Below, in pieces: positions 8,387 to 19,925 of a stretch of 64,000 nt of DNA; position 1 is the first letter of the stretch; each line of letters starts with the position of its first letter. The notes under the pieces are model-generated. The model had not been told where the DNA came from. It worked only from the letters and a program-made list of their open reading frames with translations, and ran no database searches. Source of the stretch: Homarus americanus. Lineage: Eukaryota; Arthropoda; Malacostraca; Decapoda; Nephropidae. Made by a program: the position numbers and the translations under genes. The stretch is from the NCBI RefSeq assembly GCF_018991925.1, contig NW_024737068.1, positions 3,435,910-3,499,909 of the forward strand, written 5' to 3'.

Positions 8387-10803
8387 TCATAAGAAAATAA
8401 GGAGTCTGCAATAGGCCGGTTGGCCTGTGCATGGCAGCTCCTTTCAGAAGTTAAAACCACCCTCTATCGTCCATGTATCTATCTCGCCTCCTTTTAAAAC
8501 TTTCCAGCGTCCCAGCACTTACAACAAATTTGCTAAGCTTCTTACACTCATCTACAACCCTATTTGTGAATCAGTTTCTTCTTATCTCCCTCCTGAACCT
8601 AAACTTATCCAACTTAAATCCGTTGCTACAATTCCTATCCTGCTCGGATATTATAAGAACTTTCCTTATATCTCCTTTATTGATTCCTTTCACCCACTAT
8701 CATATCTCCCCACACTCTTCATCTTTCTAGGGAATGCAAGTTTAGTTTCTTTATTGTATCTTGATAGGGAAGGTTTCTAAGTCCCGGAATCATTTTCGTA
8801 ATTCTTCGCTGCACACACTCCAGTGAGTTGATATCCATTCTATAATAAGGGCACAAGAACTGAACAGCATAATCAAAGTGCGGCCTGACTCGCGCAAGAT
8901 ATAATTGTAATATGACCTCTGCACTCTTATTACTTACACTACTAAATATAAAATCTAATTCTATATTTGCCTTATTTCGAACACTAACGCACTGTTTCCT
9001 AGGCCGTAGGTCAGGGCTTACCTACGACCCTTAGGTCTCCTTTACTAGTCGACTTTTTTAGTTCGGTGTTGTTAAGGCTTTATACATTTACAGTATTTGT
9101 TCTTCTAATGTTAAGTATGCTGCACTTGCTGGTGTTGAATTTAATTTGCCATTTTTCTGACCACTCCTGCATTTTATTTAAATCCTTCTGTAGTGCATTT
9201 GCATCCTACCCTGAATTAATCTGCAGCCATATTTTGGTGTCATCTGCAAACTTGCTTATGTCACTGCTGATCCCAGTATCTAGATCGTTTATGTAGATTA
9301 TGAACATGAGTGGGCCCACTACTGACCCCTGGGGAACCCCACTAGTTACACAGCCCCTCTCAAATTTAAAACCATCTACATTGACCCTCTGTGTTCTATC
9401 GGTGAGCCATGATTTTATCCAATTTAAAACTTTCCCCTCGATACCATGAGCCTTAACTTTTATCAGAAGCCTCTGATGCAGTTCTCTGTCAAATGCTTTG
9501 CTAAAGTCAGAGAAAATAACATCGTAATATGAGTCATTATCTACTACCTCATAAGCTTTCCTAAAAGACGTCAGCAGATTTTTTAGACAAGATTTTCCAT
9601 TTGTAAATCTATGTTGAATGTCGTAGATAAATTTGTTTTTTTCTCTAAATGTGATCAGATGCTATTTGCTATAATTGATTCAAGAAATTTCTCCACTACT
9701 GACGTCAAACTAATCGGCCGGTAATTTGATGCTGATACTATGTCTCCCTTTTTGAATATGGGTACTACATTTGCCTGTCTCCACAAGTCTGGCATAACTC
9801 CGGTATCTAATGACTTTGCAAATAAATTTTCTCTTGTCCAGTAATCTGTTCCTTACAATCTTTCACAACTCGAGGGAAAATTTCATCTGGCCCTGGGGAT
9901 TTTATCTTCTTTAATTTATTAGTCTTCGTAAGAACATCCTCTTTTCTGATAGTGATATCCTTTAGTATCTCTTCTTCATTTCCCCGAAATGTCAGTTCCA
10001 CCTCTGGCGTTTCGTTCGTGAACTTCTTCTGTGAAAACTGATAAGAAGTAGCTGTTTAATGCTTTGCTTATTTCCTCACTATCATCGATCACTTCCCCTC
10101 TCTCTGACTTTAAAGGCCCCACTTTGTCCTTGACCTTTGTCATATATACCTGGAAAAATCCCTTGGGATTCGCCTTGGATTCTCTTGCTATACTGATTTC
10201 GTCATCCATCTTTGCCTTCCTTACATTTTTCTTAACATTCTTAGATAGTTCATTATACCTATCTCTAAGATGCTCCTCTCCTCCCTTTAATTTCTTCTAA
10301 ATTCCTTTCTTTATTCCTATATAATTATTAAGTTTTTTGGTCATCCACCTTGGTGCATTCTTATTTGACCTAATTTTTTTGTATGGTATATCTTGTTCCT
10401 GTGCTTTACGGAGTATATTAGGGGATTTATTATAGTCATCATGAACTGTTGTGTCACCAGTTATCTCACCCATACCTACCTGAGACTGACCTGACCGTTC
10501 CCAGGTGACCTCATCTAGGAGCTTCTTAACCCCTCATAATCTGCCTTTCGAAAGTCTAGTACTCTGACCATATTGTCACTATTTTTTGTTTCCCAATTTA
10601 GGGTAAACCTGATTTCTCTGTGAGCACTGTTACCTAGTTCTCCCCCTATTGTGATATCTCTGATAATATTTTCTTTATATGTTAATACTAGATCTAGTTA
10701 TCTAGTAGGTTCTGTAATTAGTTATTTAAAATAAAATGTCCTGTCCCAGTCAATATTTCTGAAGTTGAAATCCCCCATAATGCACAGGTTGTTGTATCTT
10801 GTG
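8387..10803 (-). mobile_element. CR1-like LINE, 5'-truncated, inserted in an LTR
   Basis: The minus strand carries, in order from 10803 down to 8387, the endonuclease C-terminal part (GDFNF near 10770), a linker, a reverse transcriptase and the conserved CR1 C-terminus, then a 3' end reading CTTATTTTCTTAT. The second copy at 12829 has the fuller octamer tail TTATGTTC repeated. The element splits an LTR: LTR sequence is found on both sides, with about 60-70 bases of the LTR missing at the junction compared with the copy at 10969-12022. Many stops and shifts make it dead. Confidence 0.88.
8430..10790 (-). pseudogene. Broken endonuclease-reverse transcriptase ORF of CR1-like LINE
   Basis: Recognisable pieces on the minus strand are the endonuclease motif GDFNF (about 10756-10790); an RT N-terminal region with ANPKGFFQVY and GEVIDDSEEISKALNSYF (9976-10209); SPGPDEIFPRVVK (9807-10001); SKAFDRELH (near 9480-9500); GVPQGS (near 9322-9342); KFADDTKI (9234-9255); and the C-terminal KKLNLHSLERRRV (near 8735-8775). 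The two catalytic Asp of FADD remain. Frames change at least four times and there are internal stops, so no protein is made. Confidence 0.85.
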
Positions 10804-10968
10804 TCTTGTAACGTAAATGTATTGATCTATTAATGTGTCCTTGCCAGTGAGTTAATTAATAAATAGCTGTACTAAGAATTGGTGTTTAGAAAGTTTTCTC
10901 CTAGGAATATATTAATAGTTAAATAGCTAACCACCCACGCTACCAAACTTCCTCACTTTAAAATCTAG
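10804..10968 (+). mobile_element. LTR fragment, 3' piece (plus orientation)
   Basis: This resumes the LTR interrupted at 8386: GTAACG, then TATTGATCTATTAATGTGTCC, TTAATTAATAAATAGCTGTAC and CCACCCACGCTACCAAACTTCC. The last block matches CCACGCTACCAAGTTTCC near the end of the separate LTR copy at 15729-16615, which helps fix the 3' end of the family. Confidence 0.7.
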
Positions 10969-11261
10969 TGACGTATATATATTCTTAGGGAAAACCTTCT
11001 AAACTCCAATTCTAAGTACAGGCAGTGGAGGACTGGCCCACCGGCATACCGGGAAATTTCCCGGTGGGCCCCAAAGTGATGGTCCATCACTTTGGAAATA
11101 ACGGAAAAAGAAAAAAGAGTGGGCCCTTTTGGACCCTTTTGAGTGGGCCCTTTTACAAGTTTTCCCGGTAGAAATTTTTGACCCAGTCCGCCACTGAGTA
11201 CAGCTATTTATTAATTAACTCAATTTCATGGACACGCTAATAGATCAATATATTGACGTTA
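10816..11261. repeat. Near-palindrome formed by two LTR 3' ends
   Basis: The left arm (10816-10910) and the right arm (about 10975-11261, interrupted by the MITE at 11023-11196) are reverse complements over about 95 bases, for example AATAAATAGCTGTAC against GTACAGCTATTTATT. The centre is near 10970. The right-hand LTR lacks the final 50 or so bases that the left one has. Confidence 0.8.
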
Positions 11262-12022
11262 CTAGACAATGACTCTTGGACACAAAAATGAAATGGATAC
11301 ACTTCTTACCATAAGTAACTCACCCTATGGATCGCTCTGACAATGACTCACGTGTGACCTGAGGGAGGCCCAGCGGCTGGGGGATGTATGCAGGTGCTAC
11401 TGAAGAGAGTGCTGGACTGTGTCTCCTTTGGGTAGACTCTGCTAGCTGGGGCTCGGTGCTGGGAGGGAAGTTTCCCTCCCGAACTCGACTTGTGACGAGA
11501 TTTACTTCTGTCTTCTTCTGAGTTCAGTCTCTGGGAAGGAGCAGTCGGCTCCCTCCCTGTTAAAGTAGTAATCCGAATGCTAGTGTATTGAGAGGGAGCT
11601 GCAGAGCCCTTATATTGGCGGTCATGAGCCAGAAGATGTCGTCACTAATCTGGGTGTGTCTGGTCAGGTGACAGGTGTACTGGCTGCAGGGTAGCTTCTT
11701 GAGTAACACGGTCATGTCGCTGGGTTAAGCTAATCGCGTAGCAGTGAGAACCGTGACCTCTACTTGGGTCAGGTCTGGACAGTTGTGTTTGCCCAGGTGC
11801 TTGGTCATGTCGCCAGTTGGTAATGCTTCCTAACTATTGCCATCCGGGTGTGTCTTGCAGGTGTAGTTTCTTTAACACGGTTATAACGCTGGGTTAACTT
11901 AAGTACCTTGAGGCCATGACCTTTCCTGGGTCAGGTCTTAGTCTCACTGTAGGGTGTACATATGCTCATCTACTTACTGTTATATGTAACTGTAACTTGT
12001 GGTCTGATAAACAATCATTACA
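10969..12022 (-). mobile_element. LTR in minus orientation (solo or orphan LTR)
   Basis: Read on the minus strand it begins TGTAATGATTG at 12022, matching TGCAATGATTG at 15729 in the third copy. It has a TATA-like box (CCAATATAAGGG, 11608-11618), the conserved hairpin (11461-11480), and continues to about 10975 where it meets the plus-oriented LTR end. Its 3' terminus is truncated and a MITE sits at 11023-11196. No internal retrotransposon genes are attached. I infer an LTR retrotransposon family from the TG start, the TATA box and presence in three copies; superfamily not determined. Confidence 0.65.
11023..11196. mobile_element. hAT-type MITE, 174 bp
   Basis: The terminal inverted repeats CAGTGGAGGACTGG and (complement of the right end) CAGTGGCGGACTGG enclose 174 bases without coding capacity. 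The flanks are AGTACAGG (11015-11022) and AGTACAGC (11197-11204), an 8-bp target duplication with one change, and the uninterrupted site is visible in the opposite LTR arm. CAGTG termini and 8-bp duplications are hallmarks of hAT elements, so this is a non-autonomous derivative. Confidence 0.88.
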
Positions 12023-12104
12023 ACTGTAATCCACGATACCCATTTATACTATCCTTCTTCTGTAACTTATTGTTATATCTCACTGTACTGGGAAGTACAG
12101 CAGG

Positions 12105-12520
12105 AAGGTAGTAGGTAGTAGGCAGCTATCAAACAGGGAGGTACTACCGCCTGGGAAGATATTGGAAGCATAATGTATTGTCTAATGCTGCTGTATGGCA
12201 TCACGAAATTGTGACCAAATCCCAGGTTGCTGATCTGTCTTTACACACAATTGCAGGGTCTCGATTGTTTCTTTTACTTGATAACACAGCATACATATAG
12301 CGTTTCTCACTATTGATTTTTTTGTATTTCTTTGTATTTCTTTATTAATATTATTTAAGTGCTATTGTTATTATTATTGTTATCATTATTATCTTATTTT
12401 ACAATTTATTATAAATTTTATTTACTATGAATTACTGTATTATTATTTTTAAATTTTTGCCCCACAGGCACTGATGTGGGTCAGTGACCTGTGCCCAGGT
12501 GGGCTAATCCCCATAAAAAA
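12105..12520 (+). repeat. Dispersed repeat family X, copy 1
   Basis: The sequence from GGTAGTAGGTAGTAGGCAGC through GGTACTACCGCCTGGGAAG, an AT-rich middle with ATT-type repeats, to GGGTCAGTGACCTG and GGTGGGCTAATCCCC followed by an A-run matches 48955-49585 over its whole length. The A-rich end suggests a retroposed, SINE-like or LINE 3' sequence in plus orientation. I cannot assign a family. No open frame is conserved between the copies. Confidence 0.75.
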
Positions 12521-12584
12521 AATCGCACAGCTTTCATCACAGTGCAGGTGCCTGAGCCATTTTGGGGTTAACATTAGTGTGTGG

Positions 12585-12646
<62 letters not shown>
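12585..12646. repeat. (GT)n microsatellite
   Basis: About 30 GT dinucleotides directly downstream of repeat family X, beginning with a few TGTGGG/TGTTTG interruptions. Confidence 0.97.
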
Positions 12647-12649
<3 letters not shown>

Positions 12650-12828
12650 CACAAACCTGGCTTCTTCAAGTTATCAAACATAATTAAACTTCCTAGTCAT
12701 CATTCACTCTAAATTTAGGGTATATAAATTATCTGAAATTGTCATATGTTATAATTATGAATATATATAGTTTCTGCACACAACTGTGAGAAGGTGAAAA
12801 TTGATCTCATAAAGTGTGACGAGCCGTG

Positions 12829-13243
12829 ATAAGAACATAAGAACATAAGAAAATAAGGAGTCTGCAATAGGCCGGTTGGCCTGTGCATGGCAGCTCCTGT
12901 CGAGAGTTACTACCACTCTCTATCATCCATGAATCTATCTAGCCTCCTTTTGAAACTTTCCAGAGTTCCCGCACTTACTACAAAGTTGCTAAGCTTGTTC
13001 CACTCGTCCACCACCCTATTTGTGAACCAGTTTCTTCCTATCTCCCTCCTAAACCTAAACTTATCCAACTTGAATCCGTTGCTCCGAGTCCTATCCTGCT
13101 CGGATATTATAAGAACTTTATCTATATCCCCTTTATTGATTCCTTTCACCCACTTAAATACTTCTATCATATCTCCCCGCACTCTTCGTCTTTCTAGGGA
13201 ATGCAAGTTAAGTTTCTTTAACCTATCCTGATATGGGCGGTGT
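12829..13243 (-). mobile_element. CR1-like LINE 3' end, second copy
   Basis: The minus strand encodes the CR1-type C-terminus without interruption (LHSLERRRVRGDMIEVFKW, NGFKLDKFRFRREIGRNWF, DEWNKLSNFVVSAGTLES), followed by a short 3' UTR ending in repeated TTATGTTC-type octamers at 12829-12850. It is closely similar to 8387-8790, including the GGCCAACCGGCC segment in the UTR. It is 5'-truncated at about 13243; the upstream part of the minus open frame up to 13374 is unrelated flank. Confidence 0.88.
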
Positions 13244-13658
13244 GGATAGAGCACACTAAGGATTCGGGGTACAAGAGGCAATGAAGCTGGTACTGCACTC
13301 AACCGTTTTTTGCTTCCTAAACATGAACTGTTCCCAAGTCTGGTTAAATTTACACTATTCACCCCAATCAACACCCTCGCTCGGAAAGAACATCAATGGT
13401 CGGTCAGTCATGTGAGATGGGCCTAAAACTGACTATGATGACTTAACTCAGGTGATGACTTAAGACGATGGTGACTAATCTACCCAGAATCATGGTCACT
13501 TGTCTTCATAATATAATTTATCTCGGACTGATCATCGGTGATTCATAATATTTTTTTTTATGACTTTAACATCTCCTTATGGCAAATATTTCTTTAACTA
13601 ATTATTCTAACCTGTATTCTATTCCTTCCTATAGTATACTAGATACTTACAGCACCTA
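13244..13658. other. Non-coding, nothing recognised
   Basis: About 415 bases between the CR1 fragment and the 21-bp array. It contains several ATGACTTA/GATGACT-like words but no clear tandem order. Confidence 0.3.
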
Positions 13659-15728
13659 ATAACCACGACTATGATTATAACAACCAGGACCATAATTATA
13701 ACAACCACGACCATGATTATAACAACTACGACGGTGATTATATCAACAACAACCATGATTAGAACAACCACGACCATGATTATAACAACCACCATGATTA
13801 TAATACCTACGACTATGATCATAACAACCACGACTATAATTATAACAACCACGACCATGATTATAACAACCACGACTATGATTATAACAACCACGACCAT
13901 GATTATAACAACCACGACTATGATTATAACAACCACGACCATGATTATAACAACCACGACCATGATTATAACAACAACGACTATGATTATAACAACCACG
14001 AATATGATTATAACAACCTCGACCATGATTATAACAACCAAGACTATGATTATAACAACCACCACCACGATTATAACAACCATGACCATGATTATAACAA
14101 CCACGACTATGATTATAACAACCACGACCATGATTATAACACCACGACCATGATTATAACATCCACGAATATGATTATAACAACCTCGACCATGATTATA
14201 ACAACCACGACTATGATTATAACAACCACGACCATGATTATAACAACCACGACCATGATTATAACAACCACGACTATGATTATAACAACCACGACCACGA
14301 TTATAACAACCACGACCATGATTATAACAACAACGACTATGATTATAACAACCACGAATATGATTATAACAACCTCGACCATGATTATAACAACCACTAC
14401 CATGATTATAACAACCACGACCATGATTAAAACAACCACGACTATGATTATATCAAGTGCGACCATGAATATAACAAGCACGACCATGAATATAACAACC
14501 AGGACTATGATTAGAACAACCACGACTATGATTATAACAACCATGACTATGATTATAACAACCACGACCATGATTATAACAACTACGACCATGATTATAT
14601 CAACAACAACCATGATTATAACAACCACGACCATGATTATAACAACCACCATGATTATAACACCTACGACTATGATCATAACAATCCCGACTATAATTAT
14701 AACAACCACGACCATGATTATAACAACCACGACTATGATTATAACAACCACGACCATGATTATAACAACCACGACTATGATTATAACAACCACGACCATG
14801 ATTATAACAACCACGACCATGATTATAACAACAACGACTATGATTATAACAACCACGAATATGATTATAACAACCTCGACCATGATTATAACAACCAAGA
14901 CTATGATTATAACAACCACCACCACGATTATAACAACCACGACCATGATTATAACAACCACGACTATGATTATAACAACCACGACCATTAGATGATTATA
15001 ACAACCACGACCATGATTATAACAACTACGACCATGATTATAACAACCACGACGACCAACGACCACCACGACCATGATTATGACAACCACGACCATGATT
15101 ATAACAACCACGACCATGATTACAACAACCACGACCATGATTATAACAACCACGACCATGATATAACAACCACGACTATGATTATAACAACCACGACACA
15201 ACCACGACCAATTATAACACTCACGACCATGATTATATAGCCACGACTAACAACCACGAATATGATTATAACAACCACGACCATGATTTACACTCACGAC
15301 CATGATTATAACAACCACGACCATGATTATAAGAACCGCGACCATGATTATAACAACCACGACCATGATTATAACAACCACTACCATGATTATAACAACC
15401 ACGACCATGATTAAAACAACCACGACTATGATTATATCAAGCGCGACCATGAATATAACAAGCACGACCATGAATATAACAACCAGGACTATGATTATAA
15501 CAACCACGACTATGATTATAACAACCATGACTATGATTATAACAACCACGACCATGATTATAACAACTACGACCATGATTATATCAAAAACAACCATGAT
15601 TATAACAACCACGACCATGATTATAACAACCACGACCATGTTTATAACAACCACGACCATGATTATAACAACCACGACCATGATTATAACAACCACGAAT
15701 ATTATTAATACAACCACGACCATGATTA
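13659..15728. repeat. 21-bp minisatellite, about 98 units (array 1)
   Basis: A 21-bp unit that reads Met-Ile-Ile-Thr-Thr-Thr-Thr on plus and Met-Val-Val-Val-Val-Ile-Ile on minus in the seven-codon register. Because 21 is divisible by 3, stop-free frames of up to 281 and 355 codons arise on both strands. Unit variants recur in fixed order at distant places, for example 14398-14625 again at 15383-15600, and 13966-14080 again at 14825-14940, so the array expanded in blocks. I do not regard the frames as genes: they have no unique sequence, both strands are equally open, and units carry indels. Confidence 0.95.
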
Positions 15729-16615
15729 TGCAATGATTGATTGTCAGACCAAAGCTTACAGCCCAGAATTATTTCACATATAACAGCAAGTACACTGCAG
15801 ACCTCATGGTACCACCACATTCCGGGTTGACACACCTTGGGTCAGGACCCAAGGGACCTGAGCTCATCCACTAATTACTTGAGTTAGCAGGTGACTTGAC
15901 CTATAACCTCACCTAACCAAGACACCTGGGCAGGACCACACCTGCACACAGCTATCCAGATCTAACCAGTTTAGTGATAATTGGTTAGAAGTCAGAGGCC
16001 GGTTGGACCGGCCCCATATAAAGGCCCTACAGTCCCGTCCACCTTCATTCTGGATTCCATGCTTATTCTGGTCATAATGATTCTCATTCTGGTTGCTGTC
16101 ATCTCTCTCCCGTTCGGGTCGTCACTCGGTTCACTAAGCAGAGTCACGCACGTCCCCTCCCCAGGTCGGGAGGGAGACTTCCCGACCAGACCACGGCATC
16201 GCCAGCTAAGCAGATTCTCCCATAGGACGCAACCCAGCCAGCACTCACTGGGCCTACGTCAGGGTACACGTGAGTCTTGTCAGAACGTCCTAGGGTGAGT
16301 TACCTACTGTGGGAAGTGTATTCATTCAGGTTTGTCCGAGAGTCAGTGTCGAGTAACGTAAAACATAATGTGTTAGTACCCCAATATAATAGTGATATTA
16401 ATTTGTCCATGTCATTGAGTGAATTGATAAATAGTTATATGGAAGAGGTGTTTAACAAGTTGTCCCTTTAAGAAGTAATATATGAGATAGGATAAGCGTA
16501 TTGACGCTGAGTAAATAACATCCAGGCCACGCTACCAAGTTTCCTATCTTTACACATTCCTACTCTCTATTCTTACTTATATATGTAATAATCTCTACTT
16601 ATGTGTTCTGTTTCA
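15729..16615 (+). mobile_element. Solo LTR splitting the 21-bp array
   Basis: It starts TGCAATGATTG at 15729 and ends near TTTCA at about 16615, with 21-bp units on both sides. It shares with the LTRs at 8122-12022 the start, a TATA-like box (CATATAAAGG, 16016-16025), the GTGAGTCTTGTC segment, a hairpin (16164-16171 with 16180-16187), GAGTAACGT, and CCACGCTACCAA near the end. The internal genes are absent, as after LTR-LTR recombination. A clean target duplication is not visible; ATTAT on both sides is possible if the termini are not TG...CA. Confidence 0.7.
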
Positions 16616-17358
16616 TTATAATTATAACACTCACGACCATGATTATAACAACCACGACTATGATTATAACAACCACGACTATGATCATAACCACGACTAT
16701 GATTATAACAACCACGACCATGATTATAACAACCACGGCCATGATTATAACAACCACGACCATGATTATAACAACCACGACCATGCTTATAACAACCACG
16801 ACCATGATTATAACAACCACGAATATGATCATAACAACCACGACCATGATTATAACACTCACGACCATGATTATACCAACCACGACTATGATTATAACAC
16901 CCACGACCATGATTATAACAACCACGAATATGATCATAACAACCACGACCATGATTATAACACTCACGACCATGATTATACCAACCACGACTATGATTAT
17001 AACACCCACGACTATGATCATAACCTCGACTATGATTATAACAACCACGACCATGATTATAACAACCACGACCATGATTATAACAACCACGACCATGATT
17101 ATAACATCCACCACCATGATTATAACAACCACGAATATGATTATAACAACCATGACCATGATTATAGCACTCACGACCATGATTATAACAACCACGACTA
17201 TGATTATAACAACCACGACTATGATCATAACCACGACTATGATTATAACAACCACGACCATGATTATAACAACCACGACCATGATTATAACACCCACGAC
17301 CATGATTATAACAACCACGACCATGATTATAACAACCAGAACCATGATTAGAACAACC
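16616..17358. repeat. 21-bp minisatellite, array 2
   Basis: The continuation of the array at 13659-15728 beyond the solo LTR, about 35 units, with a local subarray in which ACACTCACG and ATACCAACC variants alternate (16850-17000) and several 18-base units. It ends abruptly at the truncated Tc1/mariner copy. Confidence 0.93.
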
Positions 17359-18016
17359 TCGGTAAACTGTACCACCGGACTCGCCACCGGGCACGAAGTG
17401 CCCACGATCACTTGTCTTCCTTCTATGTCAGTCAGCTCTCCAACTCCGTGCAAATATATCCATCCCCAAACATTGCAAGTCACATGGCCACTCCTTGCTT
17501 CCTCATCTGGTGTTGTTCCTCCTCCAGCAATGCAACCTTCCGTGAGAGGTAGATAAGAAAGTATTTTCGTCGGTGAATATTACTCTTCCCCAGAAATCTA
17601 GGCCTTCTTCAGCATACTGTCGAGCAAACTGCAACCTGCCCTCGCCATGTCGCCAATTTAACTTTTTTTGGGTGGCGGAAGTTGTTTGGTGAATGCTTCC
17701 TTCGTGAAATCTTTGCCTGATTGTTAAAGGGGAAATATTTAATTGAAGATCCTCTCTTATTGAAAATGAAGTTCTGAAGGGGTTGGGCTCAGCGAAATTC
17801 CGGATGGCTTCAACTTGTGCAGGTGTTGTTCTGCGTGGCATTCCCGTCCTGTGGTGGTCCTTTAAACTTCCCTCCTCTTCCCATCTCTTAATCCAAAAAT
17901 ATACAGTTGACCGACAAACCCCCAATTCTCCGGCAATTTCAGTGGGTGAAAACCCAGCCTCCTTCATGCTGATTATTCTTCAAAGTTCAGTGATTTTCTG
18001 CGTGTGGTATTCCATG
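17359..18016 (-). pseudogene. Tc1/mariner-type transposase, truncated and frameshifted
   Basis: The minus strand encodes an N-terminal helix-turn-helix pair (KEAGFSPTEIAGELGVCRS, then RTTPAQVEAIRNF) that binds terminal repeats, and the start of the DDE domain with VIFTDENTF, where Asp is the first catalytic residue (about 17561-17580). Further on, in another frame, HVTCNVWGWIYL and GELTDIEGR continue the same domain to about 17365. The likely start is ATG near 18013, eleven codons before an in-frame TGA; the longest open frame starts later, at 17967. The second and third catalytic acids are missing because the copy is cut off by the 21-bp array. It is therefore inactive on at least three counts: a stop, a frameshift and a truncation. 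Confidence 0.9.
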
Positions 18017-18491
18017 TTGGCAGGGGTCGTCTACAATTGAGGAAGTGGAAGGGTAGTCAGCACTGACAACACCTCTGTCTCCCTCACCTTCCCGCCAATA
18101 ACGTCAGCGTTATATTTAGATTTTATTAGGCATTTATACAAAAATAAATGAATGAATAAATAAATAAATAAATGAATAAATAAGATACGAATTTATAATA
18201 CACAATACACATATTTGAAAAACATATATATATATTTTTTTAAAAGACACCAGAGTATAAGGTGACGTAATCTACACAAGTCAGAAACAAGGATTTGGGG
18301 GGGTCACTCAACAAAAGAAATACCATTTGCTGTTTACAATATTCAGAGTCTTGGAATGACAATGATATTGCTAGATAAAGGCTTGTAAAAAGTATTAGGT
18401 GTATGCTACCGCACTAACCATCAGACAGATGGTTCGTAACATTAATTACTATCATCGTCAATTGAACAACGTCATTATTAAATACAGACAC
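18017..18491. other. Non-coding, AT-rich
   Basis: This holds short AAAT/AATG repeats (about 18145-18185) and a TATATA run near 18220. The 5' terminal inverted repeat of the Tc1/mariner copy would be expected near 18020-18110, but I cannot pick it out because the other end is lost. Confidence 0.3.
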
Positions 18492-18542
18492 AGGCTGACA
18501 CACACACACACACTCCACACACACACACGTGCACACACACAC
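18492..18542. repeat. (CA)n microsatellite at LINE 5' break
   Basis: CA repeats with two interruptions, ending directly where the reverse transcriptase homology begins. Confidence 0.9.
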
Positions 18543-19925
18543 TTATGCTGATATTGCAGGAGTCGTAGACCCTCAGCAATTTGGCAACATGAAAACTTCC
18601 TCCACCACTCACTGTCTTGTCAGCTTTCTCGATTACATATACCGCCATCTCGAGAAACGAAAAACGTCTGTAGCTGTCGCCTTCATTGATTTCACTAAAG
18701 CGTTCGACCTAGTCGACCACAATATAATCATCAACAAAGCTATTGGACCCTCGGGCTTCGGAGGCAAGTCTTATACCATGGCTTACAGACTTCCTGCATG
18801 ACCGACGCCAAGCTGTACGCTTCCGAGGGGCTGTTCCACCTTCAGTCACTCACCTGTGGCGTCCCCCAAGGCACCAAGATGGGACCACTCTGCTTCCTTA
18901 TGCTCATCAATGATGCCCTAAGAGAAACCCCTGCTCGCTGGAAATATGTCGACGACTCCACCATTGGGATCAGCGTCAACAATTCTGCTCCCAACTATAC
19001 CGCCCTTCAGGATTTATTGAACAGTCTCCAAAACTGGGCCACCAACAACCATGTCACCATCAACCATACCAAGACCATGGTTATGCACATCAACCTCTCC
19101 GACATTGTCCCATCTCCTTCCATTACTCTAGGTCCGAACACACCCAGGTTGTAGATTCCACGAAGCTCCTCGGCGTCACCATAGACAACAAACTAAATTG
19201 GAAACCACACGTCAGTGAAGTTGTCAAATCCTCCAGTTTCCGTCTCCACCTCCTCGCCGACTCAAGTCCCTCGGAGTTCCTGCAACACGAGCTCCTCAGT
19301 GTTTACACAACATTCATACTTCCCAAGCTCACCTATGCCTCCCCACCTGGTCTTCCTCCCTAAATGCCACACAACGTAAACACCTAGAAAAAGTGCAAAA
19401 GAGGGCATGCAAGATTATTCTCTCCCTTCCTACTCCACATATCAAGAAGCTCAACACACTGACCCTTTCGACTCTCACTGACCATCACCACGAGACCTCA
19501 TCTGCAAATTTGGTAAGAAGCTTCTACACCATCCCCGACACCGGCTCCTACTACCACCTGAGATCCCTTGTCCGAGAATTGCTGTTCGACACCACAACCG
19601 CATCCAGCCCATACGTGCACGAACTGATCGCTATAAGAACAGCCCAGTCCCAACCATTGTAAAAATTATCAATAACTTGTAATAAATCAGTGTACTCACT
19701 CCCAGTAACCACTGCTCCTTACACTGTCACTATGTTGAAATGAACTGTAGTTTGAGCCTTTCCCCATCTAGTTATTATATGTCTTATTTGTATCACTTAT
19801 GTTACTTGTATATTATTTGTAATTCGTAACCCATTCTCCAAATATGTAACTGTAGATTTTCAGCCTTCTGGCTGCCAAGCTCTTTCAATAAACCGTTAAT
19901 TATTATTATTATTATTATTATTACA
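18543..19925 (+). mobile_element. LINE fragment with YVDD reverse transcriptase (CR1/L2 side)
   Basis: The RT pieces in plus orientation are DPQQFGNMKTSSTTHCLV and VAFIDFTKAFDLVDHN (18541-18801), CGVPQGTKMGPLC and KYVDDSTIG (18798-19154), and a C-terminal region with VQKRACKIILSLP (19393-19662). Both Asp of YVDD are present. The 3' UTR of about 240 bases ends TTTCAATAAACCG and a short (ATT)n tail. Frames shift at about 18790 and again after 19150, so it is a pseudogene. The GVPQGTK and YVDD forms are typical of elements near CR1/L2. The same 3' UTR occurs in minus orientation at 37326-37500. Confidence 0.85.

Noticed and set aside
8427..8780. Plus-strand frames of 117 and 85 codons
   Set aside because: They are shadows of the CR1-like C-terminus encoded on the minus strand, as the equivalent frame at 12887-13231 shows.
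13659..15240. Open frames of 160, 281 and 355 codons in the 21-bp array
   Set aside because: They are produced by a repeat unit divisible by three; both strands are equally open, no unique sequence or domain is present, and unit indels break the frames at random places.
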